A DNA stretch of 8,969 nt from Gallionella sp. UBA6045 (GCA_002429165.1 DIYV01000099.1:1-8969), one strand, 5' to 3'. Shown: positions 1-7,560, counted from the stretch's first letter. A program made the numbers and translations. Notes: generated by a model not told the origin, from the letters alone.

Positions 1-630
1 AAGAACCGCCTGGTGATCACCGCCACGCAAATGATGGAATCGATGATCAGCAACCCGATACCGACCCGTGCTGAAGTTTCGGATGTGGCGAATGCGGTAC
101 TGGATGGCACCGATGCGGTGATGCTGTCGGCAGAAACAGCGGTCGGTGATTATCCTGTCGAAACCATCGAAGCCATGGCGCGTATTTGCCTCAAGGCCGA
201 ACGGGAAGTGGAAGACAGTGTATTCGACCGCCGCACCGGCGCGCAGAGATTCATGCGCGTCGACCAGTCCATTGCGATGTCCGCTTTGTTTGCCGCATCG
301 CATTTCAAGGTGAAAGCGATCGTGGCATTGACGCAATCCGGTTCGACCCCGCTGTGGATGTCGCGCATGAATGCCGGAGTACCGATCTTTGCCTTGACGC
401 CGGTGGAGGAAACGCTGAGCAAAGTGACGCTGTTCAGCGGTGTGCATCCGATCGCATTTCATTCCAAAGCCAAGGATCAGACACAAGAGCTGCGCAATGC
501 GGAACAAACGCTGTTCGAACTGGGTCTGGTGCAGGATGGCGACCTGATTGTGATGACTTTGGGCGAAGCGGTGGGCAAATCCGGGCACACCAACACCATG
601 AAGATCGTCAAAATTGGCGATCTCAAGTAA
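1..630 (+). CDS. pyk: Pyruvate kinase, C-terminal part (5' end outside window)
   Basis: Pyruvate kinase converts phosphoenolpyruvate and ADP to pyruvate and ATP, the last step of glycolysis, in the cytoplasm. The frame is open from base 1 (Lys-Asn-Arg-Leu-Val...) to TAA at 628-630. This leaves 209 residues, so roughly 260-280 N-terminal residues are missing compared with the usual 470-490. The visible part starts late in the catalytic TIM barrel, with the family-typical stretch ATQMMESMI, then [19 protein letters not shown] and [12 protein letters not shown]. The C-terminal alpha/beta regulatory domain follows. The GTG at 13 is an internal valine, not a start. The gene lies 78 bases upstream of fba in the same direction, and I see no terminator between them. 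Many betaproteobacteria keep pgk, pyk and fba together, so pgk may lie to the left; that is inference. Identification is firm; the isozyme type cannot be told from this part. Confidence 0.96.
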   Translation, partial: KNRLVITATQMMESMISNPIPTRAEVSDVANAVLDGTDAVMLSAETAVGDYPVETIEAMARICLKAEREVEDSVFDRRTGAQRFMRVDQSIAMSALFAASHFKVKAIVALTQSGSTPLWMSRMNAGVPIFALTPVEETLSKVTLFSGVHPIAFHSKAKDQTQELRNAEQTLFELGLVQDGDLIVMTLGEAVGKSGHTNTMKIVKIGDLK

Positions 631-697
631 ACGCTGGCGATAGCGCAATACGGTTTTCGGAATTTAGCAGCAACACACAATGTTTGAATTTTTAATC

Positions 698-703
698 AGG
701 AGG
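698..703 (+). promoter_or_regulatory. Ribosome-binding site of fba
   Basis: A perfect AGGAGG Shine-Dalgarno sequence sits five bases (all A) before the ATG at 709. This fixes the start of fba and suggests efficient translation, as expected for an abundant metabolic enzyme. Confidence 0.85.
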
Positions 704-708
704 AAAAA

Positions 709-1773
709 ATGGCTTTAGTATCTATGCGTCAACTACTCGATCACGCTGCCGAAAACGGCTACGGCCTGCCCGCGTTCAACGTGAACAATCTGGAGCAGGT
801 CAAGGCGATCATGGAAGCGGCTGATGAAACCAACAGCCCGGTGATCATGCAGGGCTCCGCCGGCGCGCGCAAATATGCCGGCGAAGCGTTTTTGCGCCAC
901 CTGATCCTGGCGGCTGTAGAATCCTACCCGCACATTCCTGTCGTGATGCACCAGGACCACGGCGCATCGCCGGCGGTGTGCATCAATGCGATCCGCAGCG
1001 GCTTCTCCAGCGTGATGATGGACGGCTCGCTGAAAGAAGATGCCAAGACCCCTTCCTCATTCGAATACAACGTGGACGTCACCCGTCGCGTGGTGGAAAT
1101 GTCACACGCGGTGGGCGTTTCTGTCGAGGGCGAACTGGGCTGTCTGGGTTCGCTGGAAAGCGGCATGGGTGAGCAGGAAGACGGCCAGGGCGCCGAAGGC
1201 AAACTGAGCCACGACCAGCTGCTGACCGACCCCGAGGAAGCCGCGCAGTTCGTGCGCCAGACCGGTGTGGACGCATTGGCTATCGCGATTGGCACTTCGC
1301 ATGGCGCTTACAAGTTCACCAAGCCGCCCACCGGCGAAACCCTGGCAATTGGCCGCATCAAGGAAATCCACGCGCGCATTCCCAACACCCATCTGGTGAT
1401 GCACGGTTCCTCATCGGTGCCGCAGGAATGGCTGAAGATCATCAACGAATTCGGCGGCGACATGGGCCAGACCTACGGCGTCCCGGTATCGGAGATCGTC
1501 GAGGGCATCAAGCACGGCGTGCGCAAGGTCAATATCGACACCGATCTGCGCATGGCTTCCAGCGGTTCGGTGCGGCGTTATCTGGCACAGAACCCCAAGG
1601 ACTTCGATCCGCGCAAGTTCCTCGCCGCCTCCACCAAGGCAATGAAGGAAATTTGCAAGGCGCGCTATGAGGCATTCGGCTCCGCCGGTCAAGCCGGCAA
1701 GATCAAGCCGATCTCGCTGGACGAGATGGCGATGCGTTATGCCAAGGGCGAATTGAAGGCAGTCGTCAAGTAA
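709..1773 (+). CDS. fba: Class II fructose-1,6-bisphosphate aldolase, Calvin-cycle subtype
   Basis: This zinc-dependent aldolase reversibly cleaves fructose 1,6-bisphosphate to dihydroxyacetone phosphate and glyceraldehyde 3-phosphate. It serves glycolysis, gluconeogenesis and the Calvin-Benson cycle, where it also handles sedoheptulose bisphosphate. The 354-residue length matches the CbbA-type subgroup. Seen in the sequence: the class II signature VVMHQDHGA (residues 78-86), with catalytic Asp83 and zinc ligand His84; the acidic [12 protein letters not shown] segment (138-149); zinc-ligand candidates His198 (in GTSHGAYKF) and His232 (in VMHGSSS); and the phosphate/substrate motif [11 protein letters not shown] (273-283). 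The insert around residues 150-180 ([11 protein letters not shown]..., then DPEEAAQFV) is typical of this subtype. The start is set by the AGGAGG five bases upstream. The gene ends at a strong terminator and is probably co-transcribed with pyk. Nothing looks truncated or foreign. Confidence 0.97.
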   Translation: MALVSMRQLLDHAAENGYGLPAFNVNNLEQVKAIMEAADETNSPVIMQGSAGARKYAGEAFLRHLILAAVESYPHIPVVMHQDHGASPAVCINAIRSGFSSVMMDGSLKEDAKTPSSFEYNVDVTRRVVEMSHAVGVSVEGELGCLGSLESGMGEQEDGQGAEGKLSHDQLLTDPEEAAQFVRQTGVDALAIAIGTSHGAYKFTKPPTGETLAIGRIKEIHARIPNTHLVMHGSSSVPQEWLKIINEFGGDMGQTYGVPVSEIVEGIKHGVRKVNIDTDLRMASSGSVRRYLAQNPKDFDPRKFLAASTKAMKEICKARYEAFGSAGQAGKIKPISLDEMAMRYAKGELKAVVK

Positions 1774-1796
1774 GCCGGACCGATATGGCAGTAAAT

Positions 1797-1824
1797 AAAA
1801 AAGCGACCCGAAGGTCGCTTTTTT
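1797..1824. terminator. Bidirectional rho-independent terminator between fba and pilY1
   Basis: A perfect inverted repeat: six A, GCGACC, a four-base loop CGAA, GGTCGC, then six T. The flanking A- and T-tracts are complementary, so each strand ends in a GC stem followed by at least six U. It lies 23 bases after the fba stop and about 97 bases after the pilY1 stop, between convergent genes. Read on the - strand the loop becomes C(UUCG)G, an exceptionally stable RNA tetraloop, so this direction (end of the pilus operon) should form a very stable hairpin. The structure is seen directly; its use in both directions is inferred. Confidence 0.92.
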
Positions 1825-1886
1825 ATTTGGTTGCCCGATTAAGTCCGGTTTGTATTGGATCGGTTCAGCACTAAAGTTCCAGCGAG

Positions 1887-1917
1887 CAGGGCAAACCCTG
1901 GCTAGACTGGCACAGTC
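1887..1917 (-). other. Two small tandem hairpins just past the pilY1 stop
   Basis: Two short perfect inverted repeats lie side by side. GACTG-GCA-CAGTC is at 1905-1917, starting three bases past the pilY1 stop codon. CAGGG-CAAA-CCCTG is at 1887-1900. Neither is followed by a T-run, so they are not terminators by themselves. They could protect the 3' end of the pilus mRNA, but stems of five pairs also arise by chance, so confidence in a function is low. Confidence 0.3.
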
Positions 1918-1920
1918 AAA

Positions 1921-4900
1921 TCAATCGCCCTCCCTGTACCAATAGGATCTGAATCTTTGACCGGTTGGATTGATGGTTACCTTGCTGCCCTGCAATGCGG
2001 ATGCATTCGCCGCGGTTGTGTCAATGCAACCGATGCAGAACGGGTACTTGATACCGTCTACCGAGACTACCCCCGCTACCGGTGACGGCGGCATGCCACC
2101 CCCGACATACGCGGCATACCGGTTAGTGTTCTTCGGATTGCCGGTCAGGTAGTCCACTGCATATCCGTTTGCCGTACCCAGATTCGCCGTGCAGGAAGTG
2201 CCGCCGACAGCACTGGGAGCGTTGGTGCCGAAATACGTTACCCCACCAACGGTCAGCGCTTCGTTGACTGTCTGTTCGCATGGCCCATAGTTGAACCGCC
2301 AACCTATGGTTGAAGAAGCCGGCCCGACTGAATTGGTAATCGTGGTAACCCCGGACACGGTTGCACTTGTCGTTGTGCCTGTGGTCACATCAACCAGATC
2401 GCTGGGTGTCCACGGTGTATGTGTAACAGCCGGTTTATCCATCAGCATGTAAAACTGGTTTGTGACAAAGCTTCCCGGTATCGTTGAATAATTGGTACAG
2501 GCATAATCGCTCACCAGAGGGTGTTCACGATCACCGGAACCGACCAGAACCGCGTTGTAATCGGCAGTTTGAACAACCGCGGGACCATAGAGGAACTTGC
2601 GCGCCTGATTGGTTTCACTCAGGCTGGCAAGAAGGATATTGCTTGCTGCCGTATTGCTGGTCCATGAGGTGAACGTGGTTCCGGTGGTATCGACCGTGCC
2701 GGCATCGATGCGGTAGACATTGCCGCCGGTGTCAGTCGCATACACATTGGTCAGATTGCCGTTGGTATCCTTTAACAATGTCACATCACCCGCAACACTG
2801 TAATTGGTCGGATAGGTACGAAGAATGGCACCGGTATCACCATCCACGAACCAGATATTCGCGCCTTTGCGAGGCGTGGTCGTGCAGCGGGACTGGCTGT
2901 TGGTATCCTCGCATTGGTCATATCCGCCACCAAAGACCAAAACCGGTTTTGGCTTCAGGCTCGAATCCACATATCCGTTGAGATAGGTGATATGGGGAGC
3001 GGACCAGGTTTGTCCGATACCGCTCCAACCTGTGGAGCAAACCGTGTCATCGGCCGTGTCACTGGTGAAGCACCCCTTGCGCCATTTGAGTACAGGAATG
3101 GCCGGATCGCTGACATCGAAGGCATAAATTGCCCGTCCGCCGCGGCGCATGCTGGGGTAGAGCCAGACCTTCCCTGCGGCCGAGTTCTGATAAACCCCGA
3201 TGGAACCATCAAAGAAATAATCTTTGGGCAGTGGCGGGGGTGAAGTCGACGTGGGAATGCCTGGGTAGTTAATCATGGGTAAGTTGACACGCTGGCGATT
3301 CAATTTGGGATAAAACTCGGGTGCGACAAAACCCCACAGTTCGACCCCGTCGGTGTCTCCCTGGTTGCCGTTTACCGCATGGAATACCCCCTGGTCGTCA
3401 CCGTAAAACGCAATCGTGCCGATGGTGCCGCCGTAGTCGATCACGGCGGGTTGCGAGTGAACCACCCCGCCGTGGGCCGAAGGGCGCATCTCGTTGGTGA
3501 ACGGGGCCAAAGTGACGGGGTCAAGGTTTGTGTTTTCATTGTCGACGTCCTGCCCGCGGGTCCACCAGATCAGGTTGTTTACCTGTGTCGAATCTGCAAG
3601 ATTCAATGTCGTAGCATTGATGGCCGTATTGGACGGATCGAAGGAAGTCAATGTTGTGCAAGAGGTTGCGGAAATTCCGTCACAGGTATCCAGCATGCGG
3701 CACTGTGCGGTTGACGGTGTTTGGGAGCCGGTGCAAAGCTGATAATTCATCGAACTGGAAAACAGTGTGCCGCCCGAGGAATAGACCCCTCTCAGGCGCT
3801 GCGCCGCGCCGCCCTTTTCCACCACTTCGCCATCCGGTGCGTCTGAATAGGTGGAAGCCGATCCCGCAACAGGGAAGGCAGAATTAGTTGCGGCACAATC
3901 ACCCACCGCCACTGCCGCGCCATAATTCCAGTATTGGCCGGTATCGGTAGACCAGAAACTGCTGGCACAGGGCGTCACAAAACCCGTGGTGGTGCTGATC
4001 GCATCCATGCCGTTTTTGTCCGCCAGCTTTAACACGCCATTAAACAGCTTGAACTGATATTGTTTCAGATTTCCGGGCCAGCGCGGCGATGCGGTCCCGT
4101 CGGGACGGAACATCCCCATGAATACCTGATTGAGGTAAGTGCCCTGAGTATTCACGCTGACCGGCAGACTGGAAGAGGCGAACACGCTGTTGACCGACTG
4201 GATTTCCGAGAAGATTTTGAGCAGCGCGTTGGTGATGGAGGTTTCACTTTTCGCCTGAAAATATTTTCCTCCCCCCGCCTGCGCCGCACTGATCAGCAAC
4301 TGGGTCTCGTGCAGGTCCTGCTGGGCCTTGAACACATCGATCGTGAATGTATTGATGTTCTGCTTGCCGGTGGCGGGGCTCACATCGGTCTGGTAGAGAA
4401 ATCTCGCCCACTCGTCGAAATAATTGATATACGGGGAAACCGGCGCAGAGGGTGGCGTCCCGTCAGGCGTGGTCGCAGTGATGGTATAGCTGCCATAGAT
4501 ATTCTGGCTGTACGAAGTGCCGCTCGCTAACGTGGATTTGGTGCCATACATTGCGAAGCTGTTTCCCGTACTTGTTTTGGTCGTTGCGTCTATTCGCCAC
4601 TGATTGTAATTACCACCCCCAGTACAGCTGGTCGAGAGTTTGGTGCAGGTAAAGCCGCTATAGTACGGATTGAGTGCGCTGCCGCTGCCGTAGTTGGCTG
4701 TGCCGTAAGAGTTGCAATTTTGCGTATTGTTAAGGTTATCGGAGATGCAAAGGGTCGCTGAATCAATCGGATTGGTTGGATTGGACGAGCTGGTCGAACA
4801 AGCCGTTCCGGCGCTGCATGAATAGCTGTCGTACGCCGTTTCATACTGTGTTTGGATCGCCGTCTGGCAAGCCGTCTGATCCGAAAACTGCATGCACGCG

Positions 4901-5946
4901 GATGTGCCCAGTTTGGTGGTTGACGTGGTGGTCGAACCGGAGCTGCAGGTAGAGGCGGACGTGCAGTTAAAGCTGGTATAACCCGGGTATTGAGCGGAAA
5001 AAGTGGTATCGGCATTGCAAGCGCTGAGGCTAGAGGTAGCGTCGGTGCCCGGGTAAGTGCCGCACGCCGGTGTGGCAAGCAAATCGGTTTGGGTGGTAGT
5101 GGCGGTGGCCAGATGCGCCAACAGCAATTGGGTCACATCGCCGCCCACCCCGGTGGTGGGCAGCAGGCTGGGCGGCCCGAGCAGGGTCGAGGGTGCGTCC
5201 TGCGAGGGGAACCCGTTGCCGATGAAAATGACATAATTCTTGGCGCAATTATTGAGCGAAGTCAGCGGGGAAATGTACGAAGAAAAATCTGAACTATACG
5301 CGGCCGGGTCAGAATTGGGGTCGGGATTGCCCGAATAACGCAACGTGCCGAACTGGGTGGAATTGACATTCGCGCCGGCCACGCCGTCCTGCGAATGCGC
5401 AGGCCAGGTGTAGCCGCCGAAATACTTGAATACGTCCAGCATCGCCGCGCTGTAGTTGGTCGAGGCAGCATTTATCTTTTCCGAACCGTTGAAATTCTGG
5501 TAGATGCAGTCCGGCGTGCCATTGAGGCTATTGGAGCCAGGCGTGCAACCTGACGGGTAGCCGATCAATTCGGAAAACGCCGATTTGTTGGTCGCGTTCA
5601 TAGGCCGGATCGCAAAGCGAACATAACCACCATCATGATTTGATCCGGATCCTGCGGTGAACATCATCAAACCAACATTGACATTCGCGCCCAACTGGCC
5701 GATGACGTTGCGTACCGCGTCGAGTTCGGCCTGGCCCTGCTTGATGCCGCCCGGCCATTGCTGATTCGCGGCGGCCCAATTGGCGCTGTTATCGATCACG
5801 ATTAAAACGTTCGGGTTCAGCGAAGGATCGGAGGTGTCAACCGGCGGCCGTGCATAAATATCGATATCTGCCGCGTGCCCCAATGGAGACGACAAGACTA
5901 TGACCAGGCACACTGCAATCTGTGAAATATTTTTTAAGATGCTCAT
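1921..5946 (-). CDS. pilY1: PilY1-family type IV pilus tip adhesin / assembly factor
   Basis: PilY1 proteins (PilC in Neisseria) sit at the tip of type IV pili on top of the minor pilins. They promote pilus extension, adhesion and surface sensing. This homologue has 1341 residues; Pseudomonas PilY1 has about 1160. Residues 1-25 form a Sec signal peptide ending in GHA. A von Willebrand A (VWA) region begins at NVLIVIDNSAN (46-56) and resumes around FTIDVF...HETQLLI (H546). Between these is a Ser/Thr/Asn-rich insert with twelve regularly placed cysteines (295-441). A linker with WPGNLKQYQF (from W623) leads to the PilY1 C-terminal beta-propeller, beginning near GGVVHSQPAV (H830) and including YGDDQGVFHAVNG and YATDTGGNVYRID (around 1069-1081). 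The C-terminus has a CIGC pair (C1304, C1307) and ends in SYWYREGD. The calcium loop and MIDAS motif are degenerate, and there is no RGD motif. It is the last gene of the minor-pilin operon, 19 bases after pilX. Confidence 0.95.
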   Translation of the reverse strand: MSILKNISQIAVCLVIVLSSPLGHAADIDIYARPPVDTSDPSLNPNVLIVIDNSANWAAANQQWPGGIKQGQAELDAVRNVIGQLGANVNVGLMMFTAGSGSNHDGGYVRFAIRPMNATNKSAFSELIGYPSGCTPGSNSLNGTPDCIYQNFNGSEKINAASTNYSAAMLDVFKYFGGYTWPAHSQDGVAGANVNSTQFGTLRYSGNPDPNSDPAAYSSDFSSYISPLTSLNNCAKNYVIFIGNGFPSQDAPSTLLGPPSLLPTTGVGGDVTQLLLAHLATATTTQTDLLATPACGTYPGTDATSSLSACNADTTFSAQYPGYTSFNCTSASTCSSGSTTTSTTKLGTSACMQFSDQTACQTAIQTQYETAYDSYSCSAGTACSTSSSNPTNPIDSATLCISDNLNNTQNCNSYGTANYGSGSALNPYYSGFTCTKLSTSCTGGGNYNQWRIDATTKTSTGNSFAMYGTKSTLASGTSYSQNIYGSYTITATTPDGTPPSAPVSPYINYFDEWARFLYQTDVSPATGKQNINTFTIDVFKAQQDLHETQLLISAAQAGGGKYFQAKSETSITNALLKIFSEIQSVNSVFASSSLPVSVNTQGTYLNQVFMGMFRPDGTASPRWPGNLKQYQFKLFNGVLKLADKNGMDAISTTTGFVTPCASSFWSTDTGQYWNYGAAVAVGDCAATNSAFPVAGSASTYSDAPDGEVVEKGGAAQRLRGVYSSGGTLFSSSMNYQLCTGSQTPSTAQCRMLDTCDGISATSCTTLTSFDPSNTAINATTLNLADSTQVNNLIWWTRGQDVDNENTNLDPVTLAPFTNEMRPSAHGGVVHSQPAVIDYGGTIGTIAFYGDDQGVFHAVNGNQGDTDGVELWGFVAPEFYPKLNRQRVNLPMINYPGIPTSTSPPPLPKDYFFDGSIGVYQNSAAGKVWLYPSMRRGGRAIYAFDVSDPAIPVLKWRKGCFTSDTADDTVCSTGWSGIGQTWSAPHITYLNGYVDSSLKPKPVLVFGGGYDQCEDTNSQSRCTTTPRKGANIWFVDGDTGAILRTYPTNYSVAGDVTLLKDTNGNLTNVYATDTGGNVYRIDAGTVDTTGTTFTSWTSNTAASNILLASLSETNQARKFLYGPAVVQTADYNAVLVGSGDREHPLVSDYACTNYSTIPGSFVTNQFYMLMDKPAVTHTPWTPSDLVDVTTGTTTSATVSGVTTITNSVGPASSTIGWRFNYGPCEQTVNEALTVGGVTYFGTNAPSAVGGTSCTANLGTANGYAVDYLTGNPKNTNRYAAYVGGGMPPSPVAGVVSVDGIKYPFCIGCIDTTAANASALQGSKVTINPTGQRFRSYWYREGD
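4624..5064 (-). repeat. Three-unit cysteine repeat inside the PilY1 VWA region
   Basis: These bases code for PilY1 residues 295-441, in which twelve cysteines fall into three groups of four: C295/C310/C328/C334, C351/C360/C377/C383 and C400/C411/C434/C441. Each unit reads C-x(8-14)-C-x(16-22)-C-x(5-6)-C, with an aromatic-rich stretch (YPGYTSFNC, YDSYSC, YYSGFTC) before the third cysteine. The two linkers between units are each exactly 16 residues, rich in Ser and Thr. The units differ in most other residues, so this is an old duplication or a constrained fold rather than a fresh repeat. A disulfide-bonded extracellular module is inferred. Confidence 0.7.
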
Positions 5947-5950
5947 GATA

Positions 5951-5956
5951 ACCTCC
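5951..5956 (-). promoter_or_regulatory. Ribosome-binding site of pilY1
   Basis: On the - strand GGAGGT lies four bases before the ATG at 5946, in the 19-base gap after the pilX stop. It gives pilY1 its own strong initiation site and supports the chosen start, which yields a good signal peptide. Confidence 0.8.
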
Positions 5957-5965
5957 GATGAAAAA

Positions 5966-6478
5966 TTATATGCCGCATGCCGTTACCGCTGCATTCAAGC
6001 CGGCTATGGTCTGGATTCCCTGGTGCAGGGCAAGACTGGCGCCCGTGCTGATATCGCTGACTACTGCCCTGACATCCCACATAGTCCAATAGCAGACCGT
6101 GCCGATGGAGCTGGCGCATATACTTGGAACGCCCGGATCGCCTGCAACCACCGGCTTTGCCGAAAGGCAAGTGGGAGCTGGCGCGAATGTGACGGTGTAA
6201 TCCGCAACCCCGTCGTTATTGACGTCAATATTTTGCGGCACGGGGGCGGCGGTCTGGAAGTTGGCGTTGCTGATCACATTCTCAATCGCCTGCTGCGCAG
6301 CCGCGGTGGCTTCTTCGCGGAATTGGGCATTACCCACTATTTGGATGCTGGTTGACGTGCTGTTGATGGCCGACACCGCAACCAGGGTCAGCAGCACCAG
6401 CATGATGAGCGCCACCAGCAAAGTGCTGCCGCGCTGGGGTTTGATTACTGTCCAGGCCATTATTGAAGAACGGGTCAT
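5966..6478 (-). CDS. pilX: PilX-type minor pilin
   Basis: PilX is a minor pilin of the type IVa initiation complex, thought to sit close to PilY1 near the tip. The 170-residue product has a positively charged leader ending QRG17, the expected prepilin peptidase site, followed by STLLVALIMLVLLTLVAVSA as the hydrophobic N-terminal helix and PilX_N-type domain. The usual glutamate at mature position 5 is replaced by Val22. PilX proteins commonly lack it, like the analogous GspK of type II secretion. The helix continues to about residue 70. The globular part has an Asp/Asn loop D85-V-N-N-D-G-V-A-D93 resembling calcium loops, and four cysteines (C104, C121, C129, C168). The start is supported by GGAGGG seven bases upstream, within the end of pilW; only two bases separate the genes. 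Met7 is a less likely start. Confidence 0.9.
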   Translation of the reverse strand: MTRSSIMAWTVIKPQRGSTLLVALIMLVLLTLVAVSAINSTSTSIQIVGNAQFREEATAAAQQAIENVISNANFQTAAPVPQNIDVNNDGVADYTVTFAPAPTCLSAKPVVAGDPGVPSICASSIGTVCYWTMWDVRAVVSDISTGASLALHQGIQTIAGLNAAVTACGI

Positions 6479-6480
6479 TG

Positions 6481-7560
6481 CTATTCCCTCCGGCCAGCCA
6501 CGTTGACCACGCGGATATATTGGTTGTAGGCATGGCGCTTGTAGCTCTTGTCGCTGCCATTGGGCGTGACCGATCCGGCCAACCCGAGGTCATAGGTTTT
6601 GCTGTCGGTATAGCCCTTGGTGTTTTCGGTGTTCCTCGCCAGCAGATGCATCTGCACTGCGACGACGTTGGGCCAGTTGGTAGGCGAAACAGGATCCGCA
6701 ACGTAACTGTCCACAATTCCATCGCCACTGGTATCCAAGCCATAATCGATCTGCATGTACTCGATGCCCTCGACCAATGGCGTGACCACAAACTGATTGG
6801 TATTCGGGTCGAGCTCGATTCGCTTCAGCGTGGGAATTTTGTCACCCACACCGCCGGTCACCTTGTCGTCTTTCGACACAAAATAAATATCCACCATGAA
6901 TTGCCGCAAATCGGCATAGTTGGTGCTGGTTGATGTGCAGTGTAATTTCCGCAGCGTAAAGTTGGCGGGGGTGATGTCGATTTTAAAAGGTACGGAATCA
7001 TACTGGCAAAGCGAAGCCTGAAGGTAATGCACGCCGGGCACCGCATGCACTTGTACGATGGGCCTCGCAGTGCTGGTGCGGCGCACCACCAGGATGTCGC
7101 TGCCGGGTTGTAACGTCACGGAATTGGCGGAGGCGACAGCCGCGCATAACGGAGAGAATGCGGGGGTTGTCGTCGTCGTCGCATCAACACCCTGGACAGC
7201 CAGTTGCAGCGACGCTGCCATAACGGCCGGATCGGTCGAGCAGGGGTCGGGCAGCGATGCTGGAACGGCCGGAACGCCGGAAACGGGGACAAATTCCCCG
7301 TAATATCCCGCCTGTCTAAGATCGTCCGACAGCAATTGCAGCGCATAGCTGCCGTTATCGATCATGCGATTGGATTTGTCCAGTTCGATACGCGCCCGCG
7401 ACTGGTTGATGAACAGCGAGGATAGCGCGACAAGAATGAGCAAGCCGATGGTGATGGAAATCATCAACTCGATCAGCGACAGGCCGAGCTGAAAAGCTAT
7501 CCTTGTCCCGCTTGTGCCCGGGACAGGAAGATGAACAAATTGCCGGGTTGATGGCTTCAT
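6481..7560 (-). CDS. pilW: PilW-type minor pilin
   Basis: PilW is a minor pilin needed with PilV, PilX and PilY1 to prime type IV pilus assembly. The 359-residue product has a prepilin peptidase site at QLG26/LSLIELM, with glutamate at mature position 5 (E31), and a helix ISITIGLLILVALSSLF. A long amphipathic stretch follows, including LDKSNRMIDNGSYALQLLSDDLRQAGYYGEF, which is very typical of PilW. The C-terminal globular half carries EYMQIDYGLDTSGDGIVD (268-284) with an Asp-rich loop, and ends in a YNQYIRVVNVAGRRE tail. Four cysteines are present (C107, C139, C185, C208). The leader is unusually long at 26 residues, and I see no in-frame ATG, GTG or TTG between the start and the cleavage site, so a shorter form is not available. 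The start overlaps the pilV stop as ATGA (7557-7560). No clear Shine-Dalgarno is seen, which suggests translational coupling to pilV. Confidence 0.92.
   Translation of the reverse strand: MKPSTRQFVHLPVPGTSGTRIAFQLGLSLIELMISITIGLLILVALSSLFINQSRARIELDKSNRMIDNGSYALQLLSDDLRQAGYYGEFVPVSGVPAVPASLPDPCSTDPAVMAASLQLAVQGVDATTTTTPAFSPLCAAVASANSVTLQPGSDILVVRRTSTARPIVQVHAVPGVHYLQASLCQYDSVPFKIDITPANFTLRKLHCTSTSTNYADLRQFMVDIYFVSKDDKVTGGVGDKIPTLKRIELDPNTNQFVVTPLVEGIEYMQIDYGLDTSGDGIVDSYVADPVSPTNWPNVVAVQMHLLARNTENTKGYTDSKTYDLGLAGSVTPNGSDKSYKRHAYNQYIRVVNVAGRRE
6486..6491 (-). promoter_or_regulatory. Ribosome-binding site of pilX
   Basis: GGAGGG on the - strand lies seven bases before the ATG at 6478 and is embedded in the last codons of pilW. 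This supports the first Met of pilX over Met7 and allows reinitiation after pilW. Confidence 0.7.

Noticed and set aside
631..708. Possible separate promoter for fba in the pyk-fba gap
   Set aside because: The gap is AT-rich in part, but I could not find a convincing -35/-10 pair or a terminator for pyk. Co-transcription is simpler.
924..1692. Several open frames antisense to fba
   Set aside because: The fba frame has complete catalytic motifs. The antisense frames come from the high-GC codon pattern and have no start signals.
4060..4530. 156-codon open frame on the + strand inside pilY1, and similar + strand frames (2914-3243, 3379-3714, 5900-6355, 6463-6933)
   Set aside because: They lie antisense to clearly coding pilin and PilY1 genes, have no ribosome-binding sites or recognisable domains, and show compositionally odd translations. 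They are shadows of the real genes.
7165..7185. Short trinucleotide repeat (GTC run) in pilW, and a GTT run near 7770-7782 in pilV
   Set aside because: Units of three cannot shift the frame; they code for Thr and Asn runs. The copy number is small, so phase variation is not supported.
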